Shown here piece after piece: positions 1 to 10,344 of a stretch of DNA of 64,000 bases (its first letter is position 1; each line of letters starts with the position of its first letter). The DNA lies in assembly GCA_017893485.1 (NCBI GenBank), contig JACEHZ010000211.1, positions 992,001-1,056,000 on the forward strand. The letters are read 5' to 3'. Position numbers and translations under genes: made by a program. Source of the DNA: Hemerocallis citrina (taxonomy: Eukaryota; Streptophyta; Magnoliopsida; Asparagales; Asphodelaceae). Under the pieces are notes generated by a model. That model was given only the letters and a program-made list of their open reading frames with translations, searched no databases and was not told the DNA's origin.

Positions 1-432
1 AGAGGAGAATGTCTAATACAACTTCCTAGTTGGTCTCCACTTCAAATTCAACCATTAAGTCACTCAAAAACATCAAAGAGTCAAAACAGCAAGCACACTG
101 AGCTCAAAGCTGGCTGCTGCATCTTTCAAATACCATAACTCCTATTCTGCTTATCGGAATCTAGCCCGAGAGACCAATTCGGAAAGGGAAGAATGTCTAC
201 TACAACTTCCTAGTTGGTCTCCACTTCCTATTCAACAGGTAAGACACTCTAAAACCTTAAAGAAGTAAAACAACAAGAATCCAGTCAAGACAGCCAGTTG
301 CTGTACTTTGCAAACGGCATAACTCCTACTCCGCTTATCGGATTTAACCCGAGAGGTCAATTCAGAAAGGGGAAAGTCTCTACTAAAACTCCCTAGTTGG
401 TTCGAACCTCAGATTCAATAGCTAAGATACTC
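1..432. repeat. 183-bp tandem repeat array, left part
   Basis: A degenerate unit recurs with the landmark tagttgg at 28, 211 and 394, a period of about 183 bp. Each unit carries the blocks cataactcctactccgctta, gaggtcaattcggaaaggg and ctacaacttcctagttgg. The array continues beyond the left edge of the window. It resumes at 3322 after a LINE insertion, with further landmarks at 3483, 3666 and 3847. Satellite-like subrepeats of this kind are common inside long LTRs of plant Ty3/gypsy elements, so I read the array as internal to a long LTR rather than a free satellite; that assignment is inference. Confidence 0.7.
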
Positions 433-3321
433 GGATTCAAAAAAGCGATTCAAAAGGCGATTCAAATTCCAAATATCCCTAATTCCTCGGCATCTTCTCT
501 CCCCACATCCCGTCGATCCACCCTCTTTCTCGCCTTCTCCCTTCAATCAAGTTTGTAGAGCTCCCAAATCCCTTCCGACCCATCTCATCCTTTTCGATTT
601 TGAATCGAAGCCCTTCATCCTCTCTCTCCACTGGAGACCTAGTCTTCTACGCCTCCCTACCTTTCGGCTGAGCTCCTTGGGCCTCTCATTGCGTTGCGTG
701 GCGCCCCTCCCCTTGCGCTCTTCTGTCGGCCATCGCTGTGGTCGCCAGCCCCGAGTTTGTGGAGATTGTGTTTGTTGTTTCAGATTCGGAGACTTCCCCC
801 GCCGTCTCTGATCGGCTAGGTTTGATCAGTCTCCATCTTCGCTCAGCAACATCTCGCCTTCCATCAGCTCTGAGCGGCAAGTCTCACAAACCAATCACTG
901 TAAGTTTTTGGTGCATTTGTTATTCTCTATTTGTTTTTCGCTGTTGTTTTGTCTTGCTTCTTTTAGCATTTTTTTTCTATTGAGATCTCTTTTGATCTCG
1001 TGACCGTTCTCCCTCCTGCCCTCTCTTCTCATGTTCTTGTGGTTCTATCGCTCGCTCTGATATCTGACTCTGACTGTGCGAGTTAAGGTTTCGTACTCTT
1101 TATTGATCTTCTGTGTGTTGTAAGTTTGGTACTCTTGATCTATTTAACAAGATCATTCCTACAACGATCTACGTTCGAGATCAATTTCTTTAGATCCCCT
1201 TCAACGTTATTATGTCATTTTTTCTCGTTCAGGTTATCTTCAACACCTTCAACCTTCCTGTGTTTACCTTTTGCTTAGATTTCTTCGTTCATTTTAGCAT
1301 TCTCGCTCCTGTTTGTGGTATTGCCGTGGTTTTTTATCAATTTTGAGTGGCTCGGGTCGTTTCGACCCTGTGGTATATGTTCTTGGGTTGCCAATTTCAT
1401 TGTTGGCTTTCGACCTGGATCGGAAGCGATCCGCCATTCCCTTATTTCAAGCATCTTGCTTCCTTAACTGATCTCTATAGTATCAGTTTTCTCAGCCCGG
1501 ATCGGGTTTCCTCTTTCTTTCTTTCTCCTTTTACCCTTGGCGTTCAGATCGCTTCAGCTCCAACTTACTGGCTTTCCCTTCTTTTCAATTGTCCAGTGCC
1601 GATTGGAGTATCGATTTGAGGCATTTTAGGCCGGTTTCTACCATGTCTCTATTTGCTCCGGTCGCTAGACCTAACTGTTTAGTGACGATTCAGGTTTTGA
1701 AGAGTGACTCGTCATCTCCTCTTATGGCTAACTCTTATCTTCCTCGGTGCTCTCCCTTCATCACTATTTCCCCTTCTACTTGTATGTCCGACCCGCTTCT
1801 GGTTTGTCATAGATGCCTCCTCCCTGGGCATTTCAAACGTGAGTATGTGAATAAATTGAAGTGCTTTTTCTGTAATAGATTTGGTCACTCGCGCAGTCGT
1901 TGCTTTGCCCTTCAAAACCTCCTTGGACTTCCCAGAGGCCACCCATTACCAGCCAAACTTCTCTCCTTTCTTAACTACCCTCTTTTAAAGCTTAAGCTAC
2001 ATGCTTGCTTGGCTAAGAAGTTGAGTTTTGAACCTGGAAAGGACTTCGACTCTTCTGTTATTGTTCCTTGTCCAGCGGTGAACTTCCCTACTTCTTCCTC
2101 TGCTCATTGTGATTCTCTTGCGACGCTTCAACGTCCTAATATTGCTAACCTCTTTAAGGATCGCAAGGTTTCTTCGTATCTGGTCTTCTTCCCCCGATTG
2201 GGCTCTTTCAAGGCTCGTCCACTTTCCTTTTCGGGGACGCCTTCGTTGAAATTAAGTCTTCTTATTAATTTTGGATTGGTTAAATCTGTTTCTTCTTCGC
2301 GCTCCTGGTTTCGCAGTGCGTTGGGGCACGTTCGGCGTCGCAGCATTTCAAACCCTGTATCTTCTGACAAAGCTATTGATTATTTGGAGGCTCTGTCTTT
2401 ATTTTATAATTTTCCCTATTCTATGATCATTTCTTCTCGCAAACTTTCTACGCTCTCTTTACATTTTCCGGGATGCATCTTCACGGTGTATCAACATTTA
2501 GGGGTGCTATCTTCGATCCATCATCTCCTTAGGGAGGTTTTGCACAGCCTACGCTCTTTGCCCCTCAAGTCTTTGCCGAGTCTAGATGGTTCTTCTTTCG
2601 ACGGTTTTGCCTATCTTACTAACTCCTTCACCATATCCTCGTCGGTTGCCTCCAGTGTTCATTTTTCCTCTTCGTGCCCCAACACAGACGAAGCGCAATT
2701 GTTTGACCCTGCGGCTTTTTCGTCCACAGTGGTGAAGGTGGTCCCTCTCCCCGTTAAGCGGAAATACATTAAGAAAGTCGATAATAATGTGCAGATTCGT
2801 GTGAGTGTGCGTCTTCTTGCTAGGAAAGCTAATTCTGTATCAGCTCCTCAGTTTGTGCACAGTTGAGATTTCGCGATGGCAGCCTGGCAATTTCTTTGGG
2901 TGCCACTTTTGTCTCTCTTGGGCTCCTCGAGTAGCTGGCTTTTTCGCGCGCGCGGGGGGGGGGGGGGGGATGATTTTTTAGCCTTCGTATTTGCCCGACG
3001 TTGTCTCTTGTTTCCTTTCCACATGTGGGTGAGGGTGTGTTGGCGCCTTTTCGTGCGTTGTTTTTTCGGGCTGATCGCTTCGTCTTCCTGTTCGATGGTT
3101 TTCATCTGTTGTTTCGAAGTTTACTTTTGGGCGAGCTTTTCAGCTTTCTTTGGGTTTATTAGTTTGTAATTTTCTTTCTCTTTTTCCTATTTGTTGTTTA
3201 TTTTGTCTGTTTTACTTCTTGTAAAACCTCTGATGATAAGTCTGTAATTTACATTATTATTGATTTATATATTTTTTGATGGCTGGAGCCTGTTGGCTTT
3301 ATCCGATATATCAAAAAAAAA
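433..3321 (+). mobile_element. LINE-type retroelement, RT-less derivative
   Basis: The insertion is bounded by a near-identical 16-bp TSD, aatagctaagatactc at 417-432 and aatagctaagatattc at 3322-3337. It ends in a short poly(A), preceded by a tail containing ggctggagcctgttggct. That tail resembles the tail of the second LINE ending at 22080. The element has a pyrimidine-rich leader, one long ORF with paired zinc knuckles (1589-2866), and about 450 bp of T/G-rich 3' region with a 16-G run at 2954-2969. No endonuclease or reverse transcriptase is present, so it is about half the length of a complete plant L1. It was probably mobilised in trans, or it is an internally deleted copy. Confidence 0.8.
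1589..2866 (+). CDS. LINE ORF1-like protein with two zinc knuckles
   Basis: An uninterrupted 425-codon frame fills the centre of the LINE insertion. Residues 73-105 hold two CCHC-type knuckles. The first is CHRC...GH...Y, in which the last cysteine (residue 86) is replaced by tyrosine. The second, CFFCNRFGHSRSRC at 92-105, is intact CX2CX4HX4C. This double-knuckle arrangement is typical of the RNA-binding ORF1 protein of plant L1 elements, which coats the element RNA for retrotransposition. The rest is Ser/Phe/Leu-rich and I do not recognise it. The start is uncertain: methionines at residues 1, 19 and 46 are all possible, and no DUF4283 domain is obvious upstream. The frame may be open partly by chance decay. 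Confidence 0.55.
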   Translation: MSSADWSIDLRHFRPVSTMSLFAPVARPNCLVTIQVLKSDSSSPLMANSYLPRCSPFITISPSTCMSDPLLVCHRCLLPGHFKREYVNKLKCFFCNRFGHSRSRCFALQNLLGLPRGHPLPAKLLSFLNYPLLKLKLHACLAKKLSFEPGKDFDSSVIVPCPAVNFPTSSSAHCDSLATLQRPNIANLFKDRKVSSYLVFFPRLGSFKARPLSFSGTPSLKLSLLINFGLVKSVSSSRSWFRSALGHVRRRSISNPVSSDKAIDYLEALSLFYNFPYSMIISSRKLSTLSLHFPGCIFTVYQHLGVLSSIHHLLREVLHSLRSLPLKSLPSLDGSSFDGFAYLTNSFTISSSVASSVHFSSSCPNTDEAQLFDPAAFSSTVVKVVPLPVKRKYIKKVDNNVQIRVSVRLLARKANSVSAPQFVHS

Positions 3322-3890
3322 AATAGCTAAGATATTCTAAATCCCCAAAGAAGTAAAACAGCAAGAACCCAGTCAAGACAGCCAGTTGATGTACTTTGCA
3401 AACGGCATAACTCCTACTCCGCTTACTGAAATTTAACCAGAGAGGTCAATTCGGAAAGGAGAGAATGTCTAATATAACTCTCTAGTTGGCCCGAACCTCA
3501 GATTCATCAAGTAAATGCCTCAAAAATGACAAAGAATCAAAACAACAAGTATCGTGTCAAACAACTAGTTGCTGTATTTTTCAAAGACCATAACTCCTAC
3601 TTTGCTTATCGGAATTTAACCTGAGAGGTCAATTCGAAAAGGGAAGAGTCCTTACTACAACTCCCTAGTTGGTCCGAATCTCAAATTCAAGCAGTAAGAC
3701 ACTCAAAAGTATCAAGCAACCAAAACAGTAACGTTCAGCCAAATAGCTAGTTACTGTTTTTGTAACGGTCATAAATTTTGCGTATCTTATCGGAATTTAA
3801 CCCAAGAGGTCAATTTGGAAAGGGGAAGATGTCTACTACAACTTCCTATTTGGACCGCACCTCAAATTCTGCAAGGAAACCCAAGTTCTA
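3322..3890. repeat. 183-bp tandem repeat array, right part
   Basis: This continues the array at 1-432 after the LINE. The landmark tagttgg or tatttgg lies at 3483, 3666 and 3847 (spacings 183 and 181). Units are roughly 75-85% alike by eye. Counting both parts, about six units are visible. The array fades after about 3890 into unique LTR-like DNA. Confidence 0.7.
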
Positions 3891-4540
3891 GCCCCTCGAA
3901 GCTACTGCGACGCTAACCCCAAAACAGTGAGCTCATTGTTTTGACTTGAGACTCGCTATTTTGGGGGAAACGCTCGTTTCACCCATCAAAATAGCTCCAA
4001 AAAATCCCCAAAAACTAAAAAATGGTAACAACACATAAGAGAACCTGCCACATAAATTTCGTGTCGAAATTCTTCTTTTAACACGCTTAATTAAATCTAA
4101 CCCTACAACTATAAAAACCGACTCTTTATGCCTAATTTATGTGTTCTACCACTTCAAACCTTGCACACTCTTCTAATCTAGTCCATATCATTCATATGCA
4201 CATGAATCTAGTCCAGTACAACAACAAACAATAATTACAATCCCTAAAATAACTAAAATAATTCAAGAGTGAAAAACCCCCACCTTGAAAGTGTGTAGGA
4301 AAGACTCGCTTGCAACTTCTCCTTGTTCTTGCTCCTCTTCTCAAGAACTCCTGAAGGAATGGAACCCATGAAAAAACCCTCTTGTCTATTGATTCTCACT
4401 TTCTTTTCTCTCTTTTTCAATTTTTTTCTAAATAAGAATAAATAAGGAATAGAGGTGGAGTATATATGAAATGAGATGAAGGAGATGGAGTGAGATGAGA
4501 ACAATGGAGGGTTTCCTAACCCTACAAAGGAATGGTCGGA

Positions 4541-4572
<32 letters not shown>

Positions 4573-5265
4573 GGGGGGGTGTTTATAAAAGGGGTGAAGG
4601 TTTTTGTGTCGAGGAAAAGAGAACACTTGTGTTTTCTCATTTGTGGTTTAGAACAATTGATGTTCTAATTGCAAATTTAAATTACAATCTCCCGCTAATT
4701 CAATCCAAAGCCTCCATCTCATCATGATTTCATCAAAAATAAAATATAATTTCCCAAATCACATACTACATGATTTGTACAAATGCACGAAATTGACATG
4801 ATTCAAATACGTGCATGTATCTTATTATACAGATAATTTTCGTTAGTAAAAATGAACAAATCACTACAAAAATAATTTAATTCCGAGAAATAAAAAAAAA
4901 TAATTTTATTACCGGCTCGGAAGATTCCAAGAACAATTTGATACAAATCAGATATATACAGACTAGTATTTGTATATATATAAAGTTTATTAACAAAACC
5001 GGGTGATGTCCACCAAAAATATTTCAATTCTGGAAATAAAAAAAAAAAATTTAATATCTACCCGGTATTTCCCAGACATTTTTATCACAAATGCGTTTTT
5101 CAAGATTTTTTACAAGTGCATAAAACTGATACAATGCATATATATACTTACTAGTATATATATCCATATAGCTTTTTATCAGTAAAACCGAGTAATTTCC
5201 AATTAAAATATTTTAATTTCAAAAATAATAATTATAAAAATATAATATCCGTTCAGGATATTACA
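3891..5265 (-). other. LTR-like A+T-rich segment (minus strand)
   Basis: No gene is supported here. Read on the minus strand, the segment begins at 5265 with TGTAATATCCTGAACGG, which resembles the TGTAAYAYCC start of other LTRs in this window (29220 plus, 62518 minus). It continues through A+T-rich DNA, a T/G homopolymer (4542-4579) and a tataaaag box near 4583-4590. With the 183-bp array on its left it may form one long gypsy LTR running off the window. The other LTR and the TSD are not visible, so this stays tentative. Confidence 0.35.
4542..4579. repeat. T10-G28 homopolymer tract
   Basis: Ten T residues are followed directly by 28 G residues. Tracts this long are unstable and error-prone in sequencing, so the true length is doubtful. 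On either strand it could form a G-quadruplex. Confidence 0.9.
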
Positions 5266-5344
5266 ATACTACCAGGGTACTGACCTCATCTCCCTCTCAG
5301 GCATACGTCTTACCCACTCTTACCTACAATCAGTGTCGAAAGTC

Positions 5345-5357
5345 GGCTCTGATACCA
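5345..5357 (-). other. tRNA-Met primer-binding site (minus)
   Basis: The plus strand reads ggctctgatacca. Its reverse complement tggtatcagagcc is complementary to the 3' end of initiator tRNA-Met, as used by plant LTR retrotransposons. It lies 2 bp from the LTR at 5360-5647, fixing that LTR as a 5' LTR on the minus strand. Confidence 0.8.
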
Positions 5358-5359
5358 TT

Positions 5360-5647
5360 TGTAACGCCCCGGGCCCTAGCTCAAACAAATTCTAATAACT
5401 GCCCACCACAGGCTACCTTTCAAAAGGTGTCATGACTAGTTGGTGCCTCTTGATCATATGCAATCCTATATAAACACACATAATCCTAACTCACCTTTTA
5501 CGTGGGACTAAGTTACCACCACCTACCATGAACACCATGGCCCCGTAGTAATTATTCATTTGTTCTATAGGCTCATCTAACCATGAATTAATTACTAAGC
5601 CCACCATGAAGCCTACCATGAAGGCCCATCTCAAACGGGGTATTACA
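5360..5647 (-). repeat. 288-bp 5' LTR of a truncated retroelement
   Basis: The LTR starts TGTAACGCCCCGG and ends CGGGGTATTACA on the plus strand, giving TG...CA ends with short inverted termini. The adjoining PBS shows that transcription would run leftwards. Only about 95 bp of internal DNA (5266-5359) remains before a different LTR-like segment begins. The small LTR would suit a TRIM or a small gypsy element; no partner LTR is present in the window. Confidence 0.6.
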
Positions 5648-5703
5648 AGATATGCCTTAGTAAATAAAGCAGATACATAGATTTAGCTGAATCGCAGACT
5701 ATG

Positions 5704-6410
5704 TGTTAGAAAAACTGGGGATCTTGTTAACTCTTCGACACAATCAACACAAACCACAAAGCAAAACTAGATCGCACCAATCACACAAAGCACACAAGAA
5801 TTATCCCGGTTGGGGCCCTTGCCTTAATCCGGGGGAGGAAGAACCGAGATATTATTTCAACTAGAGAAGATACAAGAATATTACAATTCTCACCATGACC
5901 CTCTCTCAAGTCTAACTGGAACTTGGTTGCTACTTACAATGGAGAAAATCTCTCACCCTCTCAGATGAAGTCTCTCTTATTCTATTCGGCACACAATATA
6001 ATCATTTTGTTCTAGGAGCCGTTTACATTATATTTATAGGTCTAGAAAAACCCTAGTTTAGATATCTTTATACAATAGCCATCTGATATATACTGAAGAG
6101 ATAAATATACAATTAAGGCGTACTATCTAATCAGAAAATGAAGTGGGCCTCAATCGAATCAACAAACCCGCACCTAAAAATCCATCAGTGCCGCGGATAG
6201 TCGACTGCACATAGTTTCGGTCGACCGCAACTCCCAGACCATCGACCCGAGAAGGTGACAGTCGACCGCACAGTCGACCGTCCTTTTCTATGTTGGCTAC
6301 TACTGCTGCTGACTGTTTCTCCTTCTCTTCGATCCTTCGCTTCGAACCTTTACTTGTATCACCATCTTCTCTTCATACCGAACAAGTATGCAAGGCATAA
6401 AATCCAATCA
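5704..6410 (-). repeat. Copia 3' LTR
   Basis: This pairs with 7995-8650. It includes a roughly 54-bp segment, near 6190-6250, that is absent from the other LTR and is rich in the gtcgac motif. The plus-strand left end is TGTTAGAAAAACTGG; the right end is ccaatca. Confidence 0.85.
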
Positions 6411-6837
6411 TCTCCACATTGGATTGCATACTCATGAATCCATACCTGTGTGATTTAAAACTCTTCTAGACCTTTCTTCTCCCTTTTGTAAACAATACGT
6501 TTCTATGGCCTCTTCTGCTAGTTGAACAAACCTCCACCTATTTTCCTCCAGCTGCGTGCCCCCTCAAGGGCACGCCCCTGTAGATGTAATCATGGAGGTG
6601 CCACCCTCCACACGAACTTCACCTACTTCAAGGCTCTCACCACCTTCCAACAGTATTCGAACGTTGCAGTCTCGATTTGGTAATTCTAGTGACAGCTTAC
6701 TAAATGATACTTTAGAAACAATGAGCTTCCATACACTTGGTCGAGTTTTCTGCTCCCACAAAGCTGGTAGAGGTTGTGCTGACCCTGCCCAATTTCCCTC
6801 TTATCCTTCATTACCTTACGATGACTATCCCAAACTG

Positions 6838-7942
6838 TCAAAACTCCAACTCGAGCTGTGTACCTACAGCCATGAGAATCAAGAGTCCCAAGGATATCAG
6901 ATTCTGTTGTATCGAATGAATATGCACGACCTCTTCTAGTGTGAACTTTTTACTATCTGGCGTCTCTAATTCAACTGTTTCCTCACCCACTACTTCACAA
7001 ATATCACCACTCCCCGTCCTCACACTACGGCCTGTTAATGACTTGTAAGTAGAAAATTTCTCCCTATCGGAGTAAATATGAGAAGAACTTCCTGAATCAG
7101 GATACCAACTTGAATCCACATCTGAACTTGAAACAAGAAGACATAGGTCATCAAGCCTAACTGTTTACCGGTATCAATTACGCTGACTATATGAGCTTGT
7201 TCACCTTCTTTAGTAGCACTCTTCTGACTCAACCACTTGTGACAGTCTCTCTTGTAATGCCCAACTCCTCTACAATAGTGGCAAAGAATCTTACCCTCGT
7301 TTGCCGCATCCCTTCCAATTGAAGTATCACCATCCACCGCAAAGCACCCTGTAGAAATAGACCCTTGTTTATGAGTATCCTTTCTCAGTTCATCTTCCTT
7401 CAGACCCTTAATCACCCCGACTACTGTAAGCGTCTCCTTGACTGATTTCCCATATAACATGGTTGTTATCAAGTGATCATAAGAAACTAGCAGTGAATAT
7501 ATGAAGTTAAAAGTTTTATCCTCTTCGCTAAGATCATCAGCATTAATCGCCTTCAGTTCAGATATTACCTTATTGAACTCCACAATATGATCTTGAGATG
7601 GGTACCTTCCTTCATTGAGAACCTAAATAGGTTCCTCTTCAAATACACCCGATCTAGCAACGACGACCCCAAGTAGTCAGATTTGAGTCTCGCCCATAGA
7701 CTCGCCGCACTTGTCTTCTCAAGAATATCACACTTGACTTCATCCGCCGATTGCAACCGGATTAAATTCAAGGACTTCAAACAAATCTCATCTTACTTCT
7801 CCTGCTTCATGTTGGTTGGCTTCTTCTCTTCTAGGGCAAGGTGCAAGTCATTCTGAACCAAAACATTATACATGTCCACATTCCATAGATTAAAGTTGAT
7901 CTTACCGTCAAACTGCTTGATCTTCATTTTTTTATGTGCCAT
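6838..7942 (-). pseudogene. Copia Gag-protease remnant
   Basis: Translation begins at 7942 with MAHKKMKIKQFDGKINFNLW, the usual opening of a copia Gag (UBN2-type) polyprotein. A stop at 7793-7795 interrupts it. After that come LWARLKSDYLGSSLLDR, then frameshifts near 7590 and again near 7140. A CX2CX4HX4C knuckle, CHYCRGVGHYKRDC, is intact. It is followed by the aspartic protease start WYPDSGSSSHIYSDREKF, in which the catalytic DTG/DSG-type triad reads DSG. The protein would package element RNA and process the polyprotein. No downstream integrase or RT is present, so the element could only have moved with helper proteins. Confidence 0.85.
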
Positions 7943-7980
7943 CTCCTCGAAGGAACTCGAACAAACCCACAAACCTGATT

Positions 7981-7992
7981 GCTATGATACCA
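7981..7992 (-). other. Copia primer-binding site
   Basis: On the minus strand this reads tggtatcatagc, a close match to the initiator tRNA-Met complement. It lies 2 bp inside the right LTR and sets the element orientation. Confidence 0.75.
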
Positions 7993-7994
7993 CT

Positions 7995-8650
7995 TGTTAG
8001 GAAAACTGAGGATCTTGTTGAGTCTTCGACACAATCAACACAAACCACCAAGCAAAACAAGATCGCACCAATCACTCAAAGCACACAAGAATTGTCTCGA
8101 TTGGGGCTTTCACCTTAATCCTGGGAAGGAAGAACCAAGATGTTATTTCGACTAGAGAAGATACAAGAATATTACAATTCTCACCACGACTCTCTCTCAA
8201 GCCTAACTGGAACTTGGTTGCTGCTTACAATGGAGAAACTCTCACCCTCTCAGATAAAGTACTCTCTTCTTCTATTCGGCACTAAATAGAATCATTTCGT
8301 TCTAGGAGCCGTTTATATTGTATTTATAGATCTAGAGAAACCTTAGTTTAGATATCTTGATACAATAGTCATCCGATGTATACTGAAGAGATAAACATAC
8401 AATTAGAGCCGTACGATCTAATCAGAAGACGAAGTGGGCTTCTATTGAATCAACAAACCTGCACGCAAAAAATCCATCAGCGCCGCGGAATGTGACAGTC
8501 GACCGCACAGTCGTCCGTCCCTTTTTCTGTTGGCTGCTAGTACTGCTGACTGTTGTTTCTCCTTTTCTTCGATCCTTCACTTTGAACCCTCTACTTGTAT
8601 CACCATCTTCTTTTCACACCGAACGAATATGCAAGACATAAAACCCAATA
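7995..8650 (-). repeat. Copia 5' LTR
   Basis: This 656-bp LTR aligns with 5704-6410. The outer end reads caata instead of the expected ...ca, a likely point change, followed directly by the TSD ctatg. Confidence 0.85.
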
Positions 8651-9063
8651 CTATGTTCACTCATTACTCATTAGATAGGTAGATAACCATGACATATTGA
8701 CATGGAGCAAACTGTTGCAAAACATACCAAGTGAATAATAATATGTGAGGAATGCATAATAGATATAGTTTATTCTCTCTTTTTAAATATGGACGAGCTT
8801 CTGCCATCCCCTCAGTTCTCAGTCCTAATATGCAATACAAGGAATGAATTTGCTTTAAGACCATTGTCGCGCTTGCTTTCGGATAAAAGAAATGAGTCAA
8901 GGTTGATGTTAATTCTTTCACTGCAACCTTCACAAAATCCATAGTTCAAAGCTTCCTGTTGAAATGAACTATCTGGTAGTTCAGCATGCTCAAATTATTG
9001 ACATCTGGGAATGAAGCTAATTCTAACCTTGGAAGGCAGTATTGCTGGATAGTTTCAGCTCAA
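8651..9063 (-). pseudogene. Exon-like fragment of an unrecognised gene
   Basis: On the minus strand one frame from about 9033 reads QQYCLPRLELASFPDVNNLS and onwards to MDFVKVAVKELTSTLTHFF (about 8942), ending near KREN at about 8770. It is open apart from one TGA just before the MDFV segment. Composition and codon use look like a real protein, not a transposon. Possible splice signals (ctatccag before the segment; ttg/gtatgt near 8728) suggest an exon of a host gene or a captured fragment. I do not recognise the protein. The 5' side is cut by TA repeats and Helitrons, and the 3' side by the Copia insertion. Confidence 0.35.
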
Positions 9064-9079
9064 ATCTGCTGTAGCCCAG

Positions 9080-9083
<4 letters not shown>

Positions 9084-9131
<48 letters not shown>
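9084..9131. repeat. (TA)n microsatellite
   Basis: About 24 uninterrupted TA units lie immediately before a small Helitron. Confidence 0.95.
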
Positions 9132-9134
<3 letters not shown>

Positions 9135-9136
9135 AA

Positions 9137-9372
9137 TCTCTAATATTATAATGGGAGAAGGGCTTAGTGTCATTTATCATTTTGTCATTCTACCAACATG
9201 TGCAACGCACGTACATAACTAATATAAAGAAGGTTTCCGGTTCAAACCCTCTCTACGCCAGAGTTTTTATTTTTATTTTTTGAAATTATTAAAACTTGCA
9301 TCACACGTGTATATTCAATTATTTTGATGATTTTACTTTTTATAGACGCACATCGCACGTACATTATACTAG
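9137..9372 (+). mobile_element. Small non-autonomous Helitron
   Basis: The 5' end is A/TCTCTAATATTATAATG. The 3' end reads gcacatcgcacgtacattat followed by actag/T, i.e. a CTAG terminus inserted between A and T, as in Helitrons. The 3' hairpin has decayed here but is perfect (ACGTGC-ATC-GCACGT) in the copy at 23348-23579. There is no coding capacity. A (TAA)n run follows at 9374-9406. Confidence 0.6.
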
Positions 9373-9406
9373 TAATAATAATAATAATAATAATTAATAA
9401 TAATAA

Positions 9407-9542
9407 TCTCTAATATTATAATGGGAGAAGGCCTTAGTGTCATTTGTCATTTTGTCATTCTACCAACATGTGCAACACCGTGTATATTCATTTATTTTGA
9501 TGATTTTACTTTTTATAGCCGTGCATCGCACTTTTACACTAG
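9407..9542 (+). mobile_element. Second small Helitron of the same family
   Basis: It starts TCTCTAATATTATAATGGGA, as the copy at 9137 does, and ends gtgcatcgcacttttacactag. Internally deleted to 136 bp. It abuts the foldback MITE at 9544, so one of them inserted next to or into the other. Confidence 0.55.
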
Positions 9543-9543
9543 A

Positions 9544-9899
9544 GGTTGTGCACTCCTCTAGTGCACACACCATGTGCACTAGGCCTTCGGGCGTTTATAT
9601 CAAAGATCCGAATCGTTCACATTGATCTACACATCTAAATTAGTCTAAATATGTAAAATCAAATCATTTGAAATTTATTTGCCCATCCATCATGTGACTA
9701 TAAAAAATAATGATTTTCAGCCGTACAATTTTGTAACACTTCAATGGATGGGTAAATAAATTTCAAATGATTTTATTTTACATACTTAGACTAATTTAGA
9801 TTTGTAGATCAATGTGAACGGTTCGGATCTTCGATATGAACATCGGCGTGTGCACTAGAGGTAGTGCGCACTAGAGATAGTGCACAACCGAAGCTTTTC
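9544..9899. mobile_element. Foldback MITE, copy 1
   Basis: Two arms are inverted copies: gttcacattgatctacacat on the left reappears as atgtgaacggttcgg-type sequence on the right. The centre carries the ccatcatgtgactataaaaa segment shared with the element at 9945-10313. The left end has lost the outer gataggaaaagcttc portion that is present at the right end. No coding capacity. Confidence 0.65.
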
Positions 9900-9944
9900 C
9901 TATATCTATATATATATCTATATATATATATATATATATATATA

Positions 9945-10313
9945 GGGAAAGGCTCCGTTGCACACTACTTTTGGTGCTCACGGCGTGAACACTACGTCTT
10001 CGGGCATTCAAATCGAAAATCCGAACCGTTCACATTGATCTACACATCTAAATTAGTCTAAATATGTAAAATCAAATCATTTGAAATTCATTTGCCCATT
10101 CATTGAAGTATTACAAAATTGTATGGCTGAAATTCATTGTTTTTATAGTCGCGTGATGGATGGGCAAATGAATTTCAAATGATTTGATTTTACATATTTA
10201 GACTAATTTAGATGTGTAGATCAATGTGAACGGTTCGGATTTTCGATTTGAACGCCCGAAGACGTAGTGTTCACGCCGTGAGCACCAAGGTAGTGTGCAA
10301 CGGAGCCTTTCCC
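9945..10313. mobile_element. Near-perfect palindromic MITE in (TA)n, copy 2
   Basis: A 369-bp element with arms of about 165 bp, starting gggaaaggctccgttgcaca and ending in its inverse. It is flanked on both sides by TA runs (9899-9944 and 10314-10334), the insertion preference described for Micron-type MITEs. Arm identity is very high by eye. A transcript through it would fold into one long hairpin. Confidence 0.75.
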
Positions 10314-10344
10314 TATATATATATATATATATATGTCAGTTAGT

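Larger units (their letters stand above)
5704..8650 (-). mobile_element. Ty1/Copia deletion derivative (gag-PR only)
   Basis: A complete insertion of 2,947 bp lies between exact 5-bp TSDs ctatg (5699-5703 and 8651-8655). The two LTRs (5704-6410, 7995-8650) differ mainly by about 54 extra bp in the left copy. The PBS adjoins the right LTR, so the element points left. The 1.58-kb interior encodes only Gag, a zinc knuckle and the start of protease; integrase, RT and RNase H are absent. A copia-type polypurine tract and LTR junction, gtggagatgattggatttta on the minus strand, precedes the 3' LTR. It is non-autonomous and its reading frame is broken. Confidence 0.88.

Noticed and set aside
5347..5360. 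tRNA gene fragment suggested by the tRNA-Met match
   Set aside because: Only the 12-13 bp primer-binding complement is present; there is no cloverleaf or internal promoter box.
6556..6939. 127-codon plus-strand frame in the Copia interior
   Set aside because: The minus strand carries the Gag/protease homology; this frame is its shadow.
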